Shown here piece after piece: positions 10,494 through 20,579 of a stretch of 64,000 bases of DNA; the first letter of the stretch is position 1; every line of letters begins with the position of its first letter. The notes below the pieces were generated by a model, which searched no databases, had not been told where the DNA came from, and saw only the letters and a list, made by a program, of their open reading frames with translations. Source of the stretch: Hippopus hippopus (lineage: Eukaryota > Mollusca > Bivalvia > Cardiida > Cardiidae); the NCBI GenBank assembly GCA_946811185.2, contig OX328103.1, positions 2,046,001-2,110,000 on the forward strand, read 5' to 3'. A program made the position numbers and the translations under genes.

Positions 10494-10642
10494 ATTTGTT
10501 TTTTTTTGGTGAAAGATCGAAATTTATTTCATCGAGTGAACATCATCGGTAATATTTTCTCTTGTCACTGTGCCACTCATGAAAATATTCTGATGTTCAC
10601 TCGATAAAATAAATTTCGATCTTTCACCAAAAAAAACCAAAT
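10494..10642. repeat. Long fold-back element
   Basis: Arms of about 60 bp (TTTGGTGAAAGATCGAAATT ... AAATTTCGATCTTTCACCAA) flank a ~25-bp spacer with CACTGTGCCACTCATG. Few mismatches, so fairly young. It is unrelated to A or B. Confidence 0.8.
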
Positions 10643-10900
10643 ATCCTCTATATAATATGATTATGCAAAACTTAAAGGTGGACATACAATAGATTCAATC
10701 ATAATGGACAGTTTGGTACAATAGAAATCACATGATCATGTTATATTCATATCAATCTGGCAAAATTCACACTTTTTGTCTTCTTTTTCTCTTATTTCTC
10801 TGAAATCCTGACAGAAAATGATAATAAACTATATCTGTGTTTTTCTTTAAGATTAACATAAATATTCAATATTAACAGTGTCTCTAAACATTTTTTTCTG

Positions 10901-11141
10901 ACTCCACCGAACAAGAAACATTTTAGACTTGCCCAAAATTCAGCTGATTTGCCAAAAACAAATAAAATATTCAACTAAATTTGAAGTTGTCTTTGGAAGG
11001 GTTGTAGTCTTTTCCCACAATGTTTTCTGTCCTTTTAGAGGCAATTTCTATACAATTTCAGATGACAAACTAAATTTAATTTGTTGTCTGCATTATGCTT
11101 TGGATATGAAGTCTGAAATTTTGTCACTCAGTAAAGAATAA
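10901..11141. mobile_element. Element A, R-R chimera, hairpin arm lost
   Basis: ACATTTTAGACTTGCCCAAA at the left and an inverted R half (AATTTGTTGTCTGC...GTCTGAAATTTTGTC) at the right. Only one hairpin arm (CTTTTCCCACAATGTTTTC) remains. Confidence 0.65.
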
Positions 11142-11219
11142 CTCCACTGTATAGAAGTGTAACAGCCATTGGGTACAAGCAGAACTAATACCTCAGGAGA
11201 CTGTATGTACTAATGGCTC

Positions 11220-11362
11220 TTAATTGCATTCTAATTCTAATTCTCAAGAAATTTTATCAAATCAAAATAACAGAGTTTCTGATTGACTTACCTGAATGGT
11301 TAAGCCAATCAGAAACTCAGTGTTACTTTCTAAACTTGCCATGAGAATGCAAATGCAATTTA
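11220..11362. repeat. Imperfect fold-back
   Basis: Outer arms AATTGCATTCTAATTC / AATGCAAATGCAATT and a perfect inner 13-bp stem GAGTTTCTGATTG / CAATCAGAAACTC. Probably a decayed miniature inverted-repeat element. Confidence 0.55.
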
Positions 11363-11646
11363 AAACAGGTGGTAAGACTAGTTACTGCATTACATACATG
11401 TAGCCTCATCTTGAACAATTTTCTTCACAAAGCTATCACGAGTTAGGGCACTCAAGACGTTTGCTATATAGACTGTTGTCAATATTTCAAAAAAGACAAA
11501 TGACAGTAACTAATCATTGGTTTATAAAAGATGTACTTTTTAATCTTTGCGTAGCTAAATTGTAAAAAGACATTCACACCCAGTACTCAAGATGTGAACA
11601 TTGTAAATTCTATGCTCATTTTGTCAGAATATCTGCCAAAGAAGCA
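11363..11646. other. No gene seen
   Basis: Unclassified AT-rich sequence. Confidence 0.4.
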
Positions 11647-11712
11647 GACAGTGTAGATTCAAGATAAGACTGCATGTTCTGTGTATTCTTATCTTGAGCA
11701 ACACTGGCTGCA
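11647..11712. repeat. Element B hairpin
   Basis: AGACAGTGTAGATTCAAGAT and CTTATCTTGAGCAACACTGG. AGATAAGA in the left arm pairs with TCTTATCT in the right arm. Confidence 0.7.
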
Positions 11713-11730
11713 TGAACAATTAAGCTCACG

Positions 11731-11956
11731 TTAACTTTACCAAACAACAAAATTTTCGACTAGTCCAAACTGAAAACATTTGCAGACAAAAAAATAAATG
11801 TGACTGAAAAATTAAAATTTGCCTTGGGAAGGGTAGAAAACATGTGGGAAAAGGAGAAAATGCTGGTTACCAGCATTTTCTCCTTTTCCAACAATTTTTT
11901 CAAAAACCTTTCTTCTTCAGGGTCGTTAAAACTTGTGATTATGTGTAAAGGGTTAA
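11731..11956 (-). mobile_element. Element A, full
   Basis: TTAACTTTACCAAACAACAA to GTGTAAAGGGTTAA, with one short deletion in the outer left arm (ACATGTGGG). Confidence 0.9.
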
Positions 11957-11989
11957 ACAGTGCAATGGTTGGAGAGAAAAAGAACTTAC

Positions 11990-12048
11990 TTGCATAAATT
12001 GCACCCAATATTCCCAAAGTCACATTCCAGAAGTAGTTGAGACATCAC
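11990..12048 (-). CDS. Weak candidate exon, unknown product
   Basis: On the minus strand CATCAG precedes the segment and GCAA|GTAAGT follows it. Two frames are partly open. One, beginning after an in-frame stop, reads CLNYFWNVTLGILGAIYA (hydrophobic, membrane-like); the frame open across the whole segment reads VMSQLLLECDFGNIGCNLC. The acceptor's pyrimidine tract is poor, and the segment lies beyond the AATAAA at 12832, so it would need another transcript. Confidence 0.2.
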
Positions 12049-12300
12049 CTGATGCACCGAGATATTATATTTCAAATGAAAAGAACCCCCAAATATAGGC
12101 GTAAGAATATAAAAAGAGCCCCTTTTTACATCAGGTGACAAATGACCCCAAGGACAAGTATCACCTTCCCATAATGCAAGTGTTATTCCAAGGGATTTTA
12201 GGAGTGACCCTTTTTCTTAAAATCCAACGATCCATATGAAAAATAAAAAACTCTGCTTTGCCTGTGCTGTTAAAACCCTCTACCCAAGATAATACCCTAT

Positions 12301-12476
12301 TTTAATCCTTTTCCAAACAATAAATTGTGCAAAAAGCAGCTGCAGAAGACAAATCTACAATAGGAAAAATTGAGCTGTAGGTTTCTGATTATAAAAACAT
12401 TGTTGGAAAAGGAGAAAATGTTAGTGAGTCTTTTTCCTCAAGGCAATAATAGTTCAGGATAATGTGTGGTAAATAG
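12301..12476 (-). mobile_element. Element A, one arm lost
   Basis: TTTTAATCCTTTTCCAAACA to GTGTGGTAAATAG. The left arm GTTGGAAAAGGAGAAAATG is kept and the mirror arm is absent. A further fragment lies at 12488-12540. Confidence 0.65.
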
Positions 12477-12580
12477 ATATCAAAGAAGGCTAGTGAAAAC
12501 ATTGCAGTAAAAGGAGAAAATTCCTAGCATGGCATTATTAGAGTGTCAAAAGTCTAATCCTCCAGTCAATCATCACTGAG

Positions 12581-12814
12581 TTAACTCTTTGGTTAGAATA
12601 CCGAGTTTTAACGACCCTGAAGGAGAAAGCTTCTGAAAACACTGTTGGTAAAGGTGAAAATGCTGGTATCCAGCATTTTCTCCTTTTCCTACATTGTTTT
12701 CTGCCCTATCAAAGACAGAAATCATTATTTGAGCCACCATTAACAAAGTACTTCTGCAAATGCTTTCTACTTGGTCTATTCCACAATTTCGTTTTTTTTT
12801 TGGTAAAGATCTAA
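12581..12814 (+). mobile_element. Element A, full
   Basis: TTAACTCTTTGGTTAGAATA to TTTGGTAAAGATCTAA. It ends a few bases from the AATAAA of the minus-strand candidate terminal exon. Confidence 0.85.
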
Positions 12815-12974
12815 AAGGTGCAAGAGGACCTTTTTATTTTTCGTTACAAAGAAATTAATTTTTGTTTGTTAAACACTTTTTTTTTAAACTACAAATAATA
12901 CTTTTTTTTTGAATAGCCATTTTCAAGGATTCCAGAAAGCAACCCTGACTTGGCAGCAGTAACTCGATGTCCAT
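12815..12974 (-). CDS. Candidate terminal exon (3' end of minus-strand gene)
   Basis: Read on the minus strand, GAATTTCATTCTTTCAG is a strong acceptor. With one base carried from the previous exon the frame is (D)GHRVTAAKSGLLSGILENGY followed by SKKKYYL and TAG at 12889-12891. About 50 bases after the stop AATAAA occurs (plus-strand 12832-12837), a normal polyadenylation distance. The incoming phase equals the outgoing phase of the exon at 32066, so the two join in frame. The product is not recognised. A nine-base A run near the end makes the last codons sensitive to a frameshift; a second open frame, starting with ATG at the acceptor, also exists. Retrotransposed or decayed status cannot be excluded. 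Confidence 0.45.
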
Positions 12975-13092
12975 CTGAAAGAATGAAATTCGATTTCATT
13001 AAAACATCTTTTGTATGACAGAAAAAAAAGATCATTACAATTACAATTTAAAATTTGAATTACAATTTAAAATTGGGAAGAAAAATTCAGGC

Positions 13093-13322
13093 TTAAACCC
13101 TTTACCAAACAATCCATTGTAACAATTCTTCGAAAAAAAAAAGGCTTTTGAAATCCTAGGGAGAAAAGGAGAAAATGCTGGTAACCAGCATTTCTCCTTT
13201 CTCCACAACATTTTCTATCTTATTAAAGACAAATTTCATCATTTGACTCACATTCAATTTGTCTTCTACAAATGCTTTGAATTTGAACAAATCTAGAATT
13301 TTGTTCTCTGGTGAAGAGATAT
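13093..13322 (+). mobile_element. Element A, diverged full copy
   Basis: TTAAACCCTTTACCAAACAA to GTTCTCTGGTGAAGAGATAT. The outer left arm is scrambled (GAAATCCTAGGGAG); the inner arms are intact. Confidence 0.8.
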
Positions 13323-13558
13323 TCCCCCTTACAACACAACCCGGAGATTTAACAACCCCCCATCCCCGAGGAAAAGGACTCTTTAAAACATTGTGGGAAA
13401 AGGAGAAAATGCTGGTAACCAGCATTTTCTTCTTTTCTCACAATGTTTACTAATCTTTCAAACACAAATTTTGTAAATTGTGCAACATTAAATTTGTCGT
13501 CTGCAAATACTTTGAATTTGGACAAATCTAAAATTTTGTCATCTGCTGAATAGATTAA
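13321..13558 (+). mobile_element. Element A, full
   Basis: ACAACACAACCCGGAGATTT to GTCATCTGCTGAATAGATTAA. Second of a tandem pair. Confidence 0.85.
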
Positions 13559-13822
13559 AAGCACCGTGGTACGGTGGGACCTCATTTATATTCATTACAC
13601 CTTGTATTAGAAATTACGAAATTGAAATTACATCGAATTTTTTCTACTCCATCTTCAATGCCACATAATAATAGAGATATTCAACCTTCAGTCAGGGACC
13701 AATAAGGTACGCTTTATTTTCTCCGTTGCTATGACAACCATTTGGAGGTCTGAGGACAATGTGTCAATCACAAATGATTAGGAAATCACTGGAAGGGTCA
13801 AAATGAGATGTAACTTTACCCA
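13559..13822. other. No gene seen
   Basis: Unclassified sequence, slightly richer in CG than the repeats. Confidence 0.4.
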
Positions 13823-14281
13823 TAAGTCTTCACCAGACGACAAAATTTCAAGCTTGTCCAAATTCAAAGTAACTGCAGACGACAAATTAAAATGTGGTTA
13901 GAAGGATGGAATTTGTTTAAACCTGTAGTGCACAATGCCAACCTTTAATGACCCTTGGAAAAAGCCTTTTGAAAGCATTGTGGGGAAAGGAGAAAATGCT
14001 GGTAATCAGCATTTTCTCCTTTACCAACCATGTTTTCTACCCTATCCAAGAAAGACTGCACCATTTGTGCCACATTAAAATTGTCGTCTGCAAATGCTTT
14101 CAATTTGGACAAGGTTAAAATTTTGTTGTCTGGTAAAGCGATAAGAAAAGATAAAAAGCTGTGTGGGGAGGAGGAGAAAAATGCTTTTTACCAGCATTTT
14201 CCCATTTTTCCCACAATGTTTTCAAAATCCCACTTTCTAATTGGGTCACTAAAACATACAAATTTTGGTAAAGTGTTTAAG
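13823..14281 (-). mobile_element. Element A split by another element A
   Basis: R part at 13823-13920 (CACCAGACGACAAAATTTCA ... GGAATTTGTTTAA). The hairpin and L part resume at 14144 (AAAAAGCTGTGTGGGGAGG) to GGTAAAGTGTTTAA. Confidence 0.7.
13917..14143 (+). mobile_element. Element A, full, nested
   Basis: TTAAACCTGTAGTGCACAAT to GTTGTCTGGTAAAGCGATAA. It sits at a TTAA inside the inverted copy above. Confidence 0.8.
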
Positions 14282-14367
14282 AAAATTATGACTAAGAGAT
14301 AATGAGGATTTACTTTTTGGTAAAACACACCGGTCCTTTTTCATCAGCTTCTCTCACAACTGCACTG

Positions 14368-14400
14368 CACAGTGTAGACCCAAGATCAAACAAGCAGTTC
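14368..14400. repeat. Element B hairpin, left arm only
   Basis: CAGTGTAGACCCAAGATCAA; the mirror arm is missing. Confidence 0.4.
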
Positions 14401-14581
14401 AATGATTAGTCTCCTTGTGACCCGAATTGTCTGCAAAAAGTCTAATGCAACCTGAGGTTGAATCCTGACTCCAATGAAAGAATCATTTCCTCAAAATCAT
14501 GATTTTAGAGCAATAAACCAGGTGGTTATATATCCAAAATCACCTTATTCTGTCAGTCTATGAGATTATTCCAGTGAACTC

Positions 14582-14781
14582 TTAACCCATCGCCACACAG
14601 TCCTGAGTCTTCACGTAAATGTACCTCAAATGATAGTAATGTTTGTGAAGGTATAGAAAATCCTGTGGGAAAAGGAGAAAATGCTGGTTACCCGCAAATT
14701 TCGCCTTTTCCCTGCTGGTTTTCAAAAGGCTAATAACCTCAGGGTGGTTAAAACTTAGGGGATTGTGTGGTAAAGACTTAA
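14582..14781. mobile_element. Element A, both termini of L type
   Basis: TTAACCCATCGCCACACAGTCCTGAG at the left and GGGATTGTGTGGTAAAGACTTAA at the right, but the left interior (CCTCAAATGATAGTAATG) is R-type. The left terminus has been exchanged for an L terminus. Confidence 0.65.
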
Positions 14782-14854
14782 GAGAAGTAATGGATCCTAG
14801 CCAGTCAAAAGTGATCCTCATCTGTGCAAAAATAGACCTGGAATGACCATCCAG

Positions 14855-15074
14855 TCAAACTCTTTACCAGACAACAGAAGTTTGGAGTCAATCAATCTCA
14901 AATCATTTGCAGACTACAAATTAAATATCTCTCAAACGATGATTTCTGTCTTCGGTAGGGTAGTAAGTATAACAGGAGAAAGTGCAGGCTACCAGCAATT
15001 TCTCCTTTTCCCATAATAATTTCAAAAGCTCCCTCTTAAGTTGTTAAGACTTAAGAATAATGGTAGCGGCTAAA
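14855..15074 (-). mobile_element. Element A, diverged
   Basis: TCAAACTCTTTACCAGACAA to GGTAGCGGCTAAA. The hairpin is eroded (GTGCAGGCTACCAGC). Confidence 0.75.
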
Positions 15075-15293
15075 CCCTTCCAAAGAATAAAATCTTAGAC
15101 TTGTCCAAATTCAAAAGCAGACAACAAATTAAACATAACTAAAATGATGAGTTTTGTCTTGAAATTGGCCACAAAACATTGTGGGAAAAGGAGAAAATGC
15201 TGGTTACCAGCATATTCTCCTTTTCCCACAATGTTTTCAAAAGGCTTTTTCCTCAGAGTCGTTAAAAGGTAAGACTGTGTGGTATAGGGTTAA
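15071..15293 (-). mobile_element. Element A, full
   Basis: CTAAACCCTTCCAAAGAATA to GTGTGGTATAGGGTTAA. The palindrome has a single change. Confidence 0.85.
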
Positions 15294-15497
15294 CCTGCAT
15301 GGAATACACTTTTTATAAGCAATAAACTTAATTGCAGAGACACTGATGGAATTTTCAACCTGTAGCCCTGGCTCATTTTACCATAATCAAGCATCAAATC
15401 TGACATCCTTGCCTGTAATTTTCTTCCATTTGGACTGTTTACACAGGTGTGGATAGATTCATAATTTTCTTCAATTTATGTAGGAAACCAGTCAAAC

Positions 15498-15733
15498 TTT
15501 ACTCTTTACCACATGGCAAAATTTTAGACTGGTTCAAATTAAAAGCATTTGCAGAGGGCATATCAAATTCAGCCGAAATAATGGTAATTGTCTGTGAAAG
15601 TATGAAATAAAACATTGTGGAAAAAGGAAAAAATGCTGGTAACCAGCATTTTCTCTTTTTACCCACAATGTTTTCAAAAGTTTTATTGGCTAGGGTTGTT
15701 CAAACTTTGGAATTGTGTGATAAAGATTTTTAA
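15498..15733 (-). mobile_element. Element A, full
   Basis: TTTACTCTTTACCACATGGC to GTGTGATAAAGATTTTTAA. The hairpin is near perfect. Confidence 0.8.
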
Positions 15734-16035
15734 GAATTGTCAAGATTTATATTCAAATGAGATATTCGAAAAATGAATCATCTCGGGGAAAAAAGTTGGA
15801 TTTATGCCCATAAAAACACATATTATGTGGAAATTACAAAAAAAAAAAGTAATCAGAGAATTCCTTAATTTTGAAATCTGAAATTATAATCATTATATTT
15901 TCTTCATCAGACTGTTACTGCCAGAATGCAGTACTAAGGTCGAAGGGTAACTTTTTTTTCCCATTGTCAAGGTTTTAAATATTGATACATGAGTTAATAA
16001 TTACAGTCAAATGATTTTTAAATAAAATAAAAGCT
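15734..16035. other. No gene seen
   Basis: AT-rich sequence with A-runs; nothing recognised. Confidence 0.4.
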
Positions 16036-16106
16036 GTCCCACAATCTTTTCAACACTTTTCTTTCTCGTAGTTGTTCAAACTCGGGATTGTGTGGTAAAT
16101 GGTTAA
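16036..16106 (-). mobile_element. Element A, L end only
   Basis: CCCACAATCTTTTCAACAC to GATTGTGTGGTAAATGGTTAA. Confidence 0.7.
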
Positions 16107-16225
16107 ATGCAGCTTAAATGGTGGAATTTGTCTGAAACGTTAGAAAACAATGTGGGAAAAGGAGAAAATGCTGGTTACCAGCATTTTCTCCTTTTTCCAC
16201 AATGTTTTCAAAAATCTTGTTTTTG
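16103..16225 (-). mobile_element. Element A, starts at its internal TTAA
   Basis: The L-end TTAA of the previous copy is joined directly to TTAAATGCAGCTTAAATGG, the sequence that follows the internal TTAA of the R side. The palindrome is intact; the L end is lost. Confidence 0.75.
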
Positions 16226-16592
16226 AAGCTTGTGAGAATATGGGACCAGTGTGATGAAGAGCTGAAGACTAACTCCAATCCTTGGTCAGCAGATCTTGAA
16301 GGTCCAATTACTTGGGACCCCCACAGTTTCAATTATGTTCCACAATACATCATGATGACCAAGATTAGCACAAAAAAATATCAAAAATGTCAAAAACTGG
16401 ACAAATTGACCATAATGGTCAGATTTCTTTGTTCACCTGTTCACCTGTTTTTGTCCCATTTGTGAAAGATTATAATAAAAATTGTCATATTATGGAATTC
16501 CCCTATTCATACTGGGGGTTTCCCATTTTTTCATATGATAATGAATCTAAAATGAACACTTTAAGCTCCTCTAATACTATAGTTGCTGTTTA
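16226..16592. other. Unique sequence with open frame, unclassified
   Basis: A plus-strand frame is open from 16202 to 16465 and includes NSNPWSADLEGPITWDPHSF. It begins inside element A, has no clear acceptor, and may be chance or an exon remnant. Confidence 0.2.
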
Positions 16593-16662
16593 GATCAGTG
16601 TAGATCAAGATCAGACTGCACTACATGTGCAGTCTGATCTTTGATCTACACTGTCTACTTTG
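16593..16662. repeat. Element B hairpin, near perfect
   Basis: CAGTGTAGATCAAGATCAGA / mirror CTGATCTTTGATCTACACTG around TGCACTACATGTGCA. Confidence 0.85.
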
Positions 16663-16857
16663 ATCAATTTAGCTCCGATCAAATGCAACCATGAAATTGA
16701 TGCTATTTGGTTCTTATTTCTTGACCAAATATGTACTACTATGTTGGATTTTTGTGGTATAAGGCTAAGAGCAATGTCTGGCACTTTCATTACATGTGTG
16801 TTGAAATGGTTTTAAAAAACTGTCACATCCTTTGCTCATTGCTCTCTAAAACAAATT
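16663..16857. other. No gene seen
   Basis: Unclassified sequence flanking a B hairpin; may include its outer parts. Confidence 0.4.
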
Positions 16858-17031
16858 TTAACCCTTTACAATGTTTTAATGACCCCGATGAAAAATGCTT
16901 TTGGAAACATTATGGGAAATGGAGAAAATGCTGGTTACCACAAATCTCATCATTTGAGCTACATGCATTTATTTTGTTGTATGCAACAACTTTGAATTTT
17001 GATCAGTAAAATATTTTGCCATTTGGCTCAA
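16858..17031 (+). mobile_element. Element A, one arm deleted
   Basis: TTAACCCTTTACAATGTTTT; left arm to GCTGGTTACCAC, then a direct jump to AAATCTCATCATTTGAG; weak R end. Confidence 0.75.
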
Positions 17032-17057
17032 AGGCCCTTCTCAGTGATAGCAAATAT

Positions 17058-17108
17058 CAAAATCAGTCTTCACAGAACCTGCAGTCTGGTCTTGGATCTA
17101 CACTGTCC
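17058..17108. repeat. Element B hairpin, right part
   Basis: CAGAACCTGCAGTCTGGTCT then TGGATCTACACTGTCC. Confidence 0.55.
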
Positions 17109-17169
17109 AAAATTCTGTGAGAAATTCTCCACAACAGCTTTTGACATCACAACAATGCAATGAATGGTG

Positions 17170-17380
17170 TTTTATGCCACTTTCAACATTATTTCAGTCA
17201 TATTACGGCGACAGCTCACATACCCATGTATTTCCTGGGTTTCACCCGTACCAGGCTATGGCTCTGAAGCGTCTTGCCCTAGGACACTCCTAAGAAAGGC
17301 CCAGTTGATCAAGTGAGGCTTGAACCCGAGGCCTCCAGGTCACTAGTCCTACACTTTACCAGTGAGCCATGCAGGACCCA
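17170..17380 (-). mobile_element. tRNA-derived SINE, nearly complete
   Basis: Minus-strand head GGGTCCTGCATGGCTCACTG ... GGGTTCAAGCCTCAC (A- and B-box-like), body GTGTCCTAGGGCAAGACGCT, tail TGACTGAAATAATGTTGAAA. This tail is common among mollusc SINEs. Confidence 0.8.
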
Positions 17381-17623
17381 ACAATTCAATATTTGCCAAT
17401 GACTAAATGATAAAATGATCATCTTCATACATCTATCAAGGTTTCTATATTCAGGGTGAAAAGTTGTCATGCATTAAACATACAATGCACCAAAATGAAT
17501 ATTACCATACAAGGTGAAAACCCCCAAAAGGTATATAAATTCATTTTACATTAATAAAAAAATATGACAAAATTGTATACCATTACAATAGGCTATAATG
17601 CCCCGAAACCTTTAGCTATGCAC
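17381..17623. other. No gene seen
   Basis: AT-rich unclassified sequence. Confidence 0.4.
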
Positions 17624-17921
17624 TTAACAAAATTTCAGATTCATTTGTATCAAAAGTATTTGCATGCAACATACTGACCCTGTACCAAATGACAAAATCT
17701 TAGGCTAGTCCAAATTGAAAGCATTTGCAGATGACAAAACAATTGTTACTGAAAAATAGAACTTTGTCTTGGGAAGGGTAGAAAACATTTTGGGAAAAGG
17801 AGAAAATGCCGGTTACTGGCATTTTCTCCATTTCTCACAAAGTTTTCAAAAGGCATGTTTCCCGAGTCGTTAAAAGATGGGATAGTGTGGTAAAGGGTTA
17901 AACTAATTGATGGAATTTGTC
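17624..17921 (-). mobile_element. Element A remnant split by element A
   Basis: R-side piece TTAACAAAATTTCAGATTCA ... TTTGCATGCAACATA (17624-17677). It continues at 17897 as TTAAACTAATTGATGGAATT. The insertion point is the R-side internal TTAA. Confidence 0.6.
17674..17900 (-). mobile_element. Element A, full, nested
   Basis: CTGACCCTGTACCAAATGAC to GTGTGGTAAAGGGTTAA. Arms carry a paired change near the loop (ATGCC / GGCAT instead of ATGCT / AGCAT). Confidence 0.85.
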
Positions 17922-18035
17922 TTTACCAGACAACAAAATTTTAAAGACTTGTCGAGACTGAAAGTACTGGCAGGAGTCAAAAGTGGCTCAAAGATGGAAT
18001 TTGTCCTTGACAGGGTAGAAAACATTGTGGAAAAA

Positions 18036-19322
18036 CAAGAGGGCCATGATGGCCCTGTATCGCTCCACTGGCTAATACGTAAAATCACTACATGCCAAAC
18101 ATTACAATACTTGGCCAATTGGTTTTGAACATAAGACCCCTGAAACAGGACTAAAATTGGTAGCCCTAGTTCATATGGTTAGTAACAAGAAGATTTCTAA
18201 AGATTTCACTATATAAGCCCATGTAAAACTTCTGACCCCTCAGGGTGAATCAAATTCCCCCCCTAGGGCTATAATTTACGCACTCTTGGTGAAGGGCCTT
18301 TAGATATAGCTACATGCGAAATTTGGTAGCCCTACGCTTTATGAATAAGTACAGGGAGATTTCTTAAGTTTTCTCTACATAAGCCCATGTAAAACTTGTG
18401 ACCCCCGGGGCAGGGCCAATTTTGACCCCAGGGCTATAATTTAAGCACTCTTGGTAGAGACCCACTAGATAAAGCCACATGCAAAATTTGGTAGCCCTAG
18501 GCCTTACGGCTAGGTACTGGGAGATTTCTAAAGTTTTCCCTAAATAAGCCCATGTAAAACTTGTGACCCCCGGGGTGGGGTCAAATTTGACCCAAGGGCT
18601 ATAATTTGGGCACTCTTGGTAGAGGCCCACTAGATAAAGCCACATGCAAAATTTGGTAGCCCTAGGCCCCATGGCTAGGTCAAAGAAGAATTTTAAAGTT
18701 CTCCCTATATAAGCCCATGTAAAACTTGTTATATAAGCCCATGTAAAACTTGTTACCCCCGGGCAGGGCCTAATTTGACCCCAGGGCTATAATTTGAACA
18801 ATCTTGGCAGAGGTCCACTAGATAAAGCTACATGCCAAATTTGGTAGCTCTAGGCCCTATGGCTAGGTAGAAGAGGAATTTTAAAGTTCTCCCTAAATAA
18901 GCCCATGTAAAACTTGTGACCCCCGGGGCGGGGCCAATTTTGACCCCAGGGCTATAAATTGAAGAAACTTGGTAGAGGTCCACTAGATAAAGCTACATGC
19001 CAAATTTGGTAGCCCTTGGCCTTACGGTTTCAGACAAGAAGATTTTCAAAGATTTTCAAAATTTTTCAGTTTTGTTGCCATGGCAACCAGAGTTTTTGAA
19101 GGAATTAAATTCTTTCAAGAAATTCTGAAGAGGACCATGGCAGGATCATTTCTGTGAAGTTTCATCAAAATTGGATGGGTAGTTTCAGAGAAGAAGACGT
19201 TTTAAAAAAAAGTTAACGCACGGACGGACGGACGGACGGACGCACGGACGGACGGACGGACGGACGCACGACAGACAACAGGCCATGACATAAGCCCGCT
19301 GGCCTTCGGCCAGTGGAGCTAA
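18036..19322 (+). mobile_element. Helitron-like non-autonomous element ('pearl'-like)
   Basis: Starts CAAGAGGGCCATGATGGCCC (short palindrome). About five ~165-bp tandem units follow (CCCATGTAAAACTT at 18218, 18384, 18549, 18715 and 18902, with a 24-bp local duplication at 18739), then unique sequence, an ACGG microsatellite, and a 3' hairpin CTGGCCTTCGGCCAG followed by TGGAGCTAA. A subterminal hairpin and CTRR end with no clear target duplication fit Helitrons. Bivalve 'pearl' elements have this repeat-plus-microsatellite plan. No Rep/helicase is encoded. Confidence 0.7.
19205..19267. repeat. ACGG microsatellite
   Basis: Tetranucleotide run GGACGGACGGACGGACG with CGCACG interruptions, part of the Helitron-like element. 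Confidence 0.9.
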
Positions 19323-19435
19323 CAAGAAAATGCTGGTTACCAGTATTTTCTCCAAAGTTTTTCCACAACGTTTTAAAAAGCCTTCACCTTTAGAGTTGTC
19401 AAAACTCGGATATCTGCGGTCATGGCTTAAAGAGT

Positions 19436-19681
19436 AGAAACCAGTGTGGGTAAAAATGAAAATGATATTTCACCAACCAACTGTTCATGGCATTTCTTTC
19501 ACCACTGCTATAATCACATAATATTCTTTCCCTGCCAATGGCTGCTTTCCCACATAAACTTTGCACTTGATTCTACCCTTCCAAAGAGCAACCTCAGTCT
19601 TTGAGTCACATTTACCTTGTTGTCTGCAAATGCTTTCAATTTGGACAAGTCTAAAATTTTGTTGTATAGTAAAGAGTCAAC
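19436..19681 (+). mobile_element. Element A, R half plus SINE debris
   Basis: The R half is clear from 19575 (TCTACCCTTCCAAAGAGCAA ... TTTGGACAAGTCTAAAATT). The hairpin region is replaced at 19480-19560 by a SINE-tail-like piece (GGCTGCTTTCCCACATAAAC). Confidence 0.65.
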
Positions 19682-19964
19682 TGAAATTTTCCATTTCAAG
19701 TGACATCTAAAAGCAGCCACAGGAATTAAACTTCTTTAATTTCAAGAAAATCTTTTGAAAATCTGATAATGAGGTAAATGGGTGAATATCGAATGAATCA
19801 TATCCGCAACTGTTACATTATACTTTTATATCATAATAGATGAAAGATAACTTTAAAAGAAAAAAAATATTATTCTAGCTTACGGTAACAAAATTCAAAT
19901 AAAGTATTTATTATCAATAGATGTTACAAAAGTCATGCTTTCACAAAAAAATTTGGTGTAGTCT
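19682..19964. other. No gene seen
   Basis: AT-rich sequence. Confidence 0.4.
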
Positions 19965-20187
19965 TACCACTTACCAGCAATCCTGTATTTTATGACTCTG
20001 ATGGAGAAAAAGCTTGTATAAACATTATGGGAAAAGGAGAAAATGCTGGTTACCAGCATTTTCTCCTTTCCCCACAATGTTTTCTATCCTATTAAAGACA
20101 AAGTTCATCAATTTAGCTACAATTAATTTGTCATTCTTTATTGCTTTGAAACTGGCTATGCCTGAAATTTTGTAGTTCAGTAGAGTT
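19965..20187 (+). mobile_element. Element A, full, cut by SINE at its very end
   Basis: CACTTACCAGCAATCCTGTA to TGTAGTTCAGTAGAGTT. Its terminal TTAA is displaced to 20351 by the SINE below. Confidence 0.8.
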
Positions 20188-20341
20188 GAATTGAATTGAA
20201 TTGGAGTTTAATGCTGTTTTAACAGCTTAGGTCATATCACGGCGATCAGTGCACCTATGCATATGTTTCCTGGCCTTCTTACACCAGTACTGACACAACT
20301 TTCTTTCCAAGTCTCAGATTACTTTTTCACATGCATCAGAG
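20188..20341 (-). mobile_element. SINE, 5'-truncated, antisense
   Basis: Minus-strand body GACTCTGATGCATGTGAAAA ... GCCAGGAAACATATGC, tail with GAATT repeats. TCAGTAGAGTT flanks it on both sides (20177-20187, 20342-20352): an 11-bp target duplication. Confidence 0.8.
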
Positions 20342-20350
20342 TCAGTAGAG

Positions 20351-20579
20351 TTAACTCTTTACCACATAATCCCGACTTTTAACGACCCTGAGAAAGAAGC
20401 CTTTTGAAAACATTGTAGAAAACGGAGAAAATGCTGGTAACCAGCATTTTCTCCTTTTCCCACAATGTTTTCTACCCTTCCCAAAACAAATTTCAATTTT
20501 TGAGCCACATTTATTTTGTCGTCTGCAAATGCTTTCAATTCGGACAAGCCTAAAATTTTGTCGTTTGGTAAAGAGTTAA
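20351..20579 (+). mobile_element. Element A, full, close to consensus
   Basis: 229 bp including both TTAAs. ACATAATCCCGACTTTTAAC at the left, GTCGTTTGGTAAAGAGTTAA at the right. Inner arms perfect around GGTAACC, with two changes in the outer left arm. Confidence 0.95.

Larger units (their letters stand above)
17915..19430 (-). mobile_element. Element A split by a 1.3-kb Helitron-like element
   Basis: R side and left arm at 17922-18035 (ACCAGACAACAAAATTTTAA ... ACATTGTGGAAAAA). The remainder resumes at 19327 with AAAATGCTGGTTACCAG. The break is in the hairpin arm. Confidence 0.8.

Noticed and set aside
11281..11300. GACTTACCTGAATGG as a minus-strand splice donor
   Set aside because: It sits in the loop of a 13-bp perfect stem within a fold-back element and no open exon precedes it.
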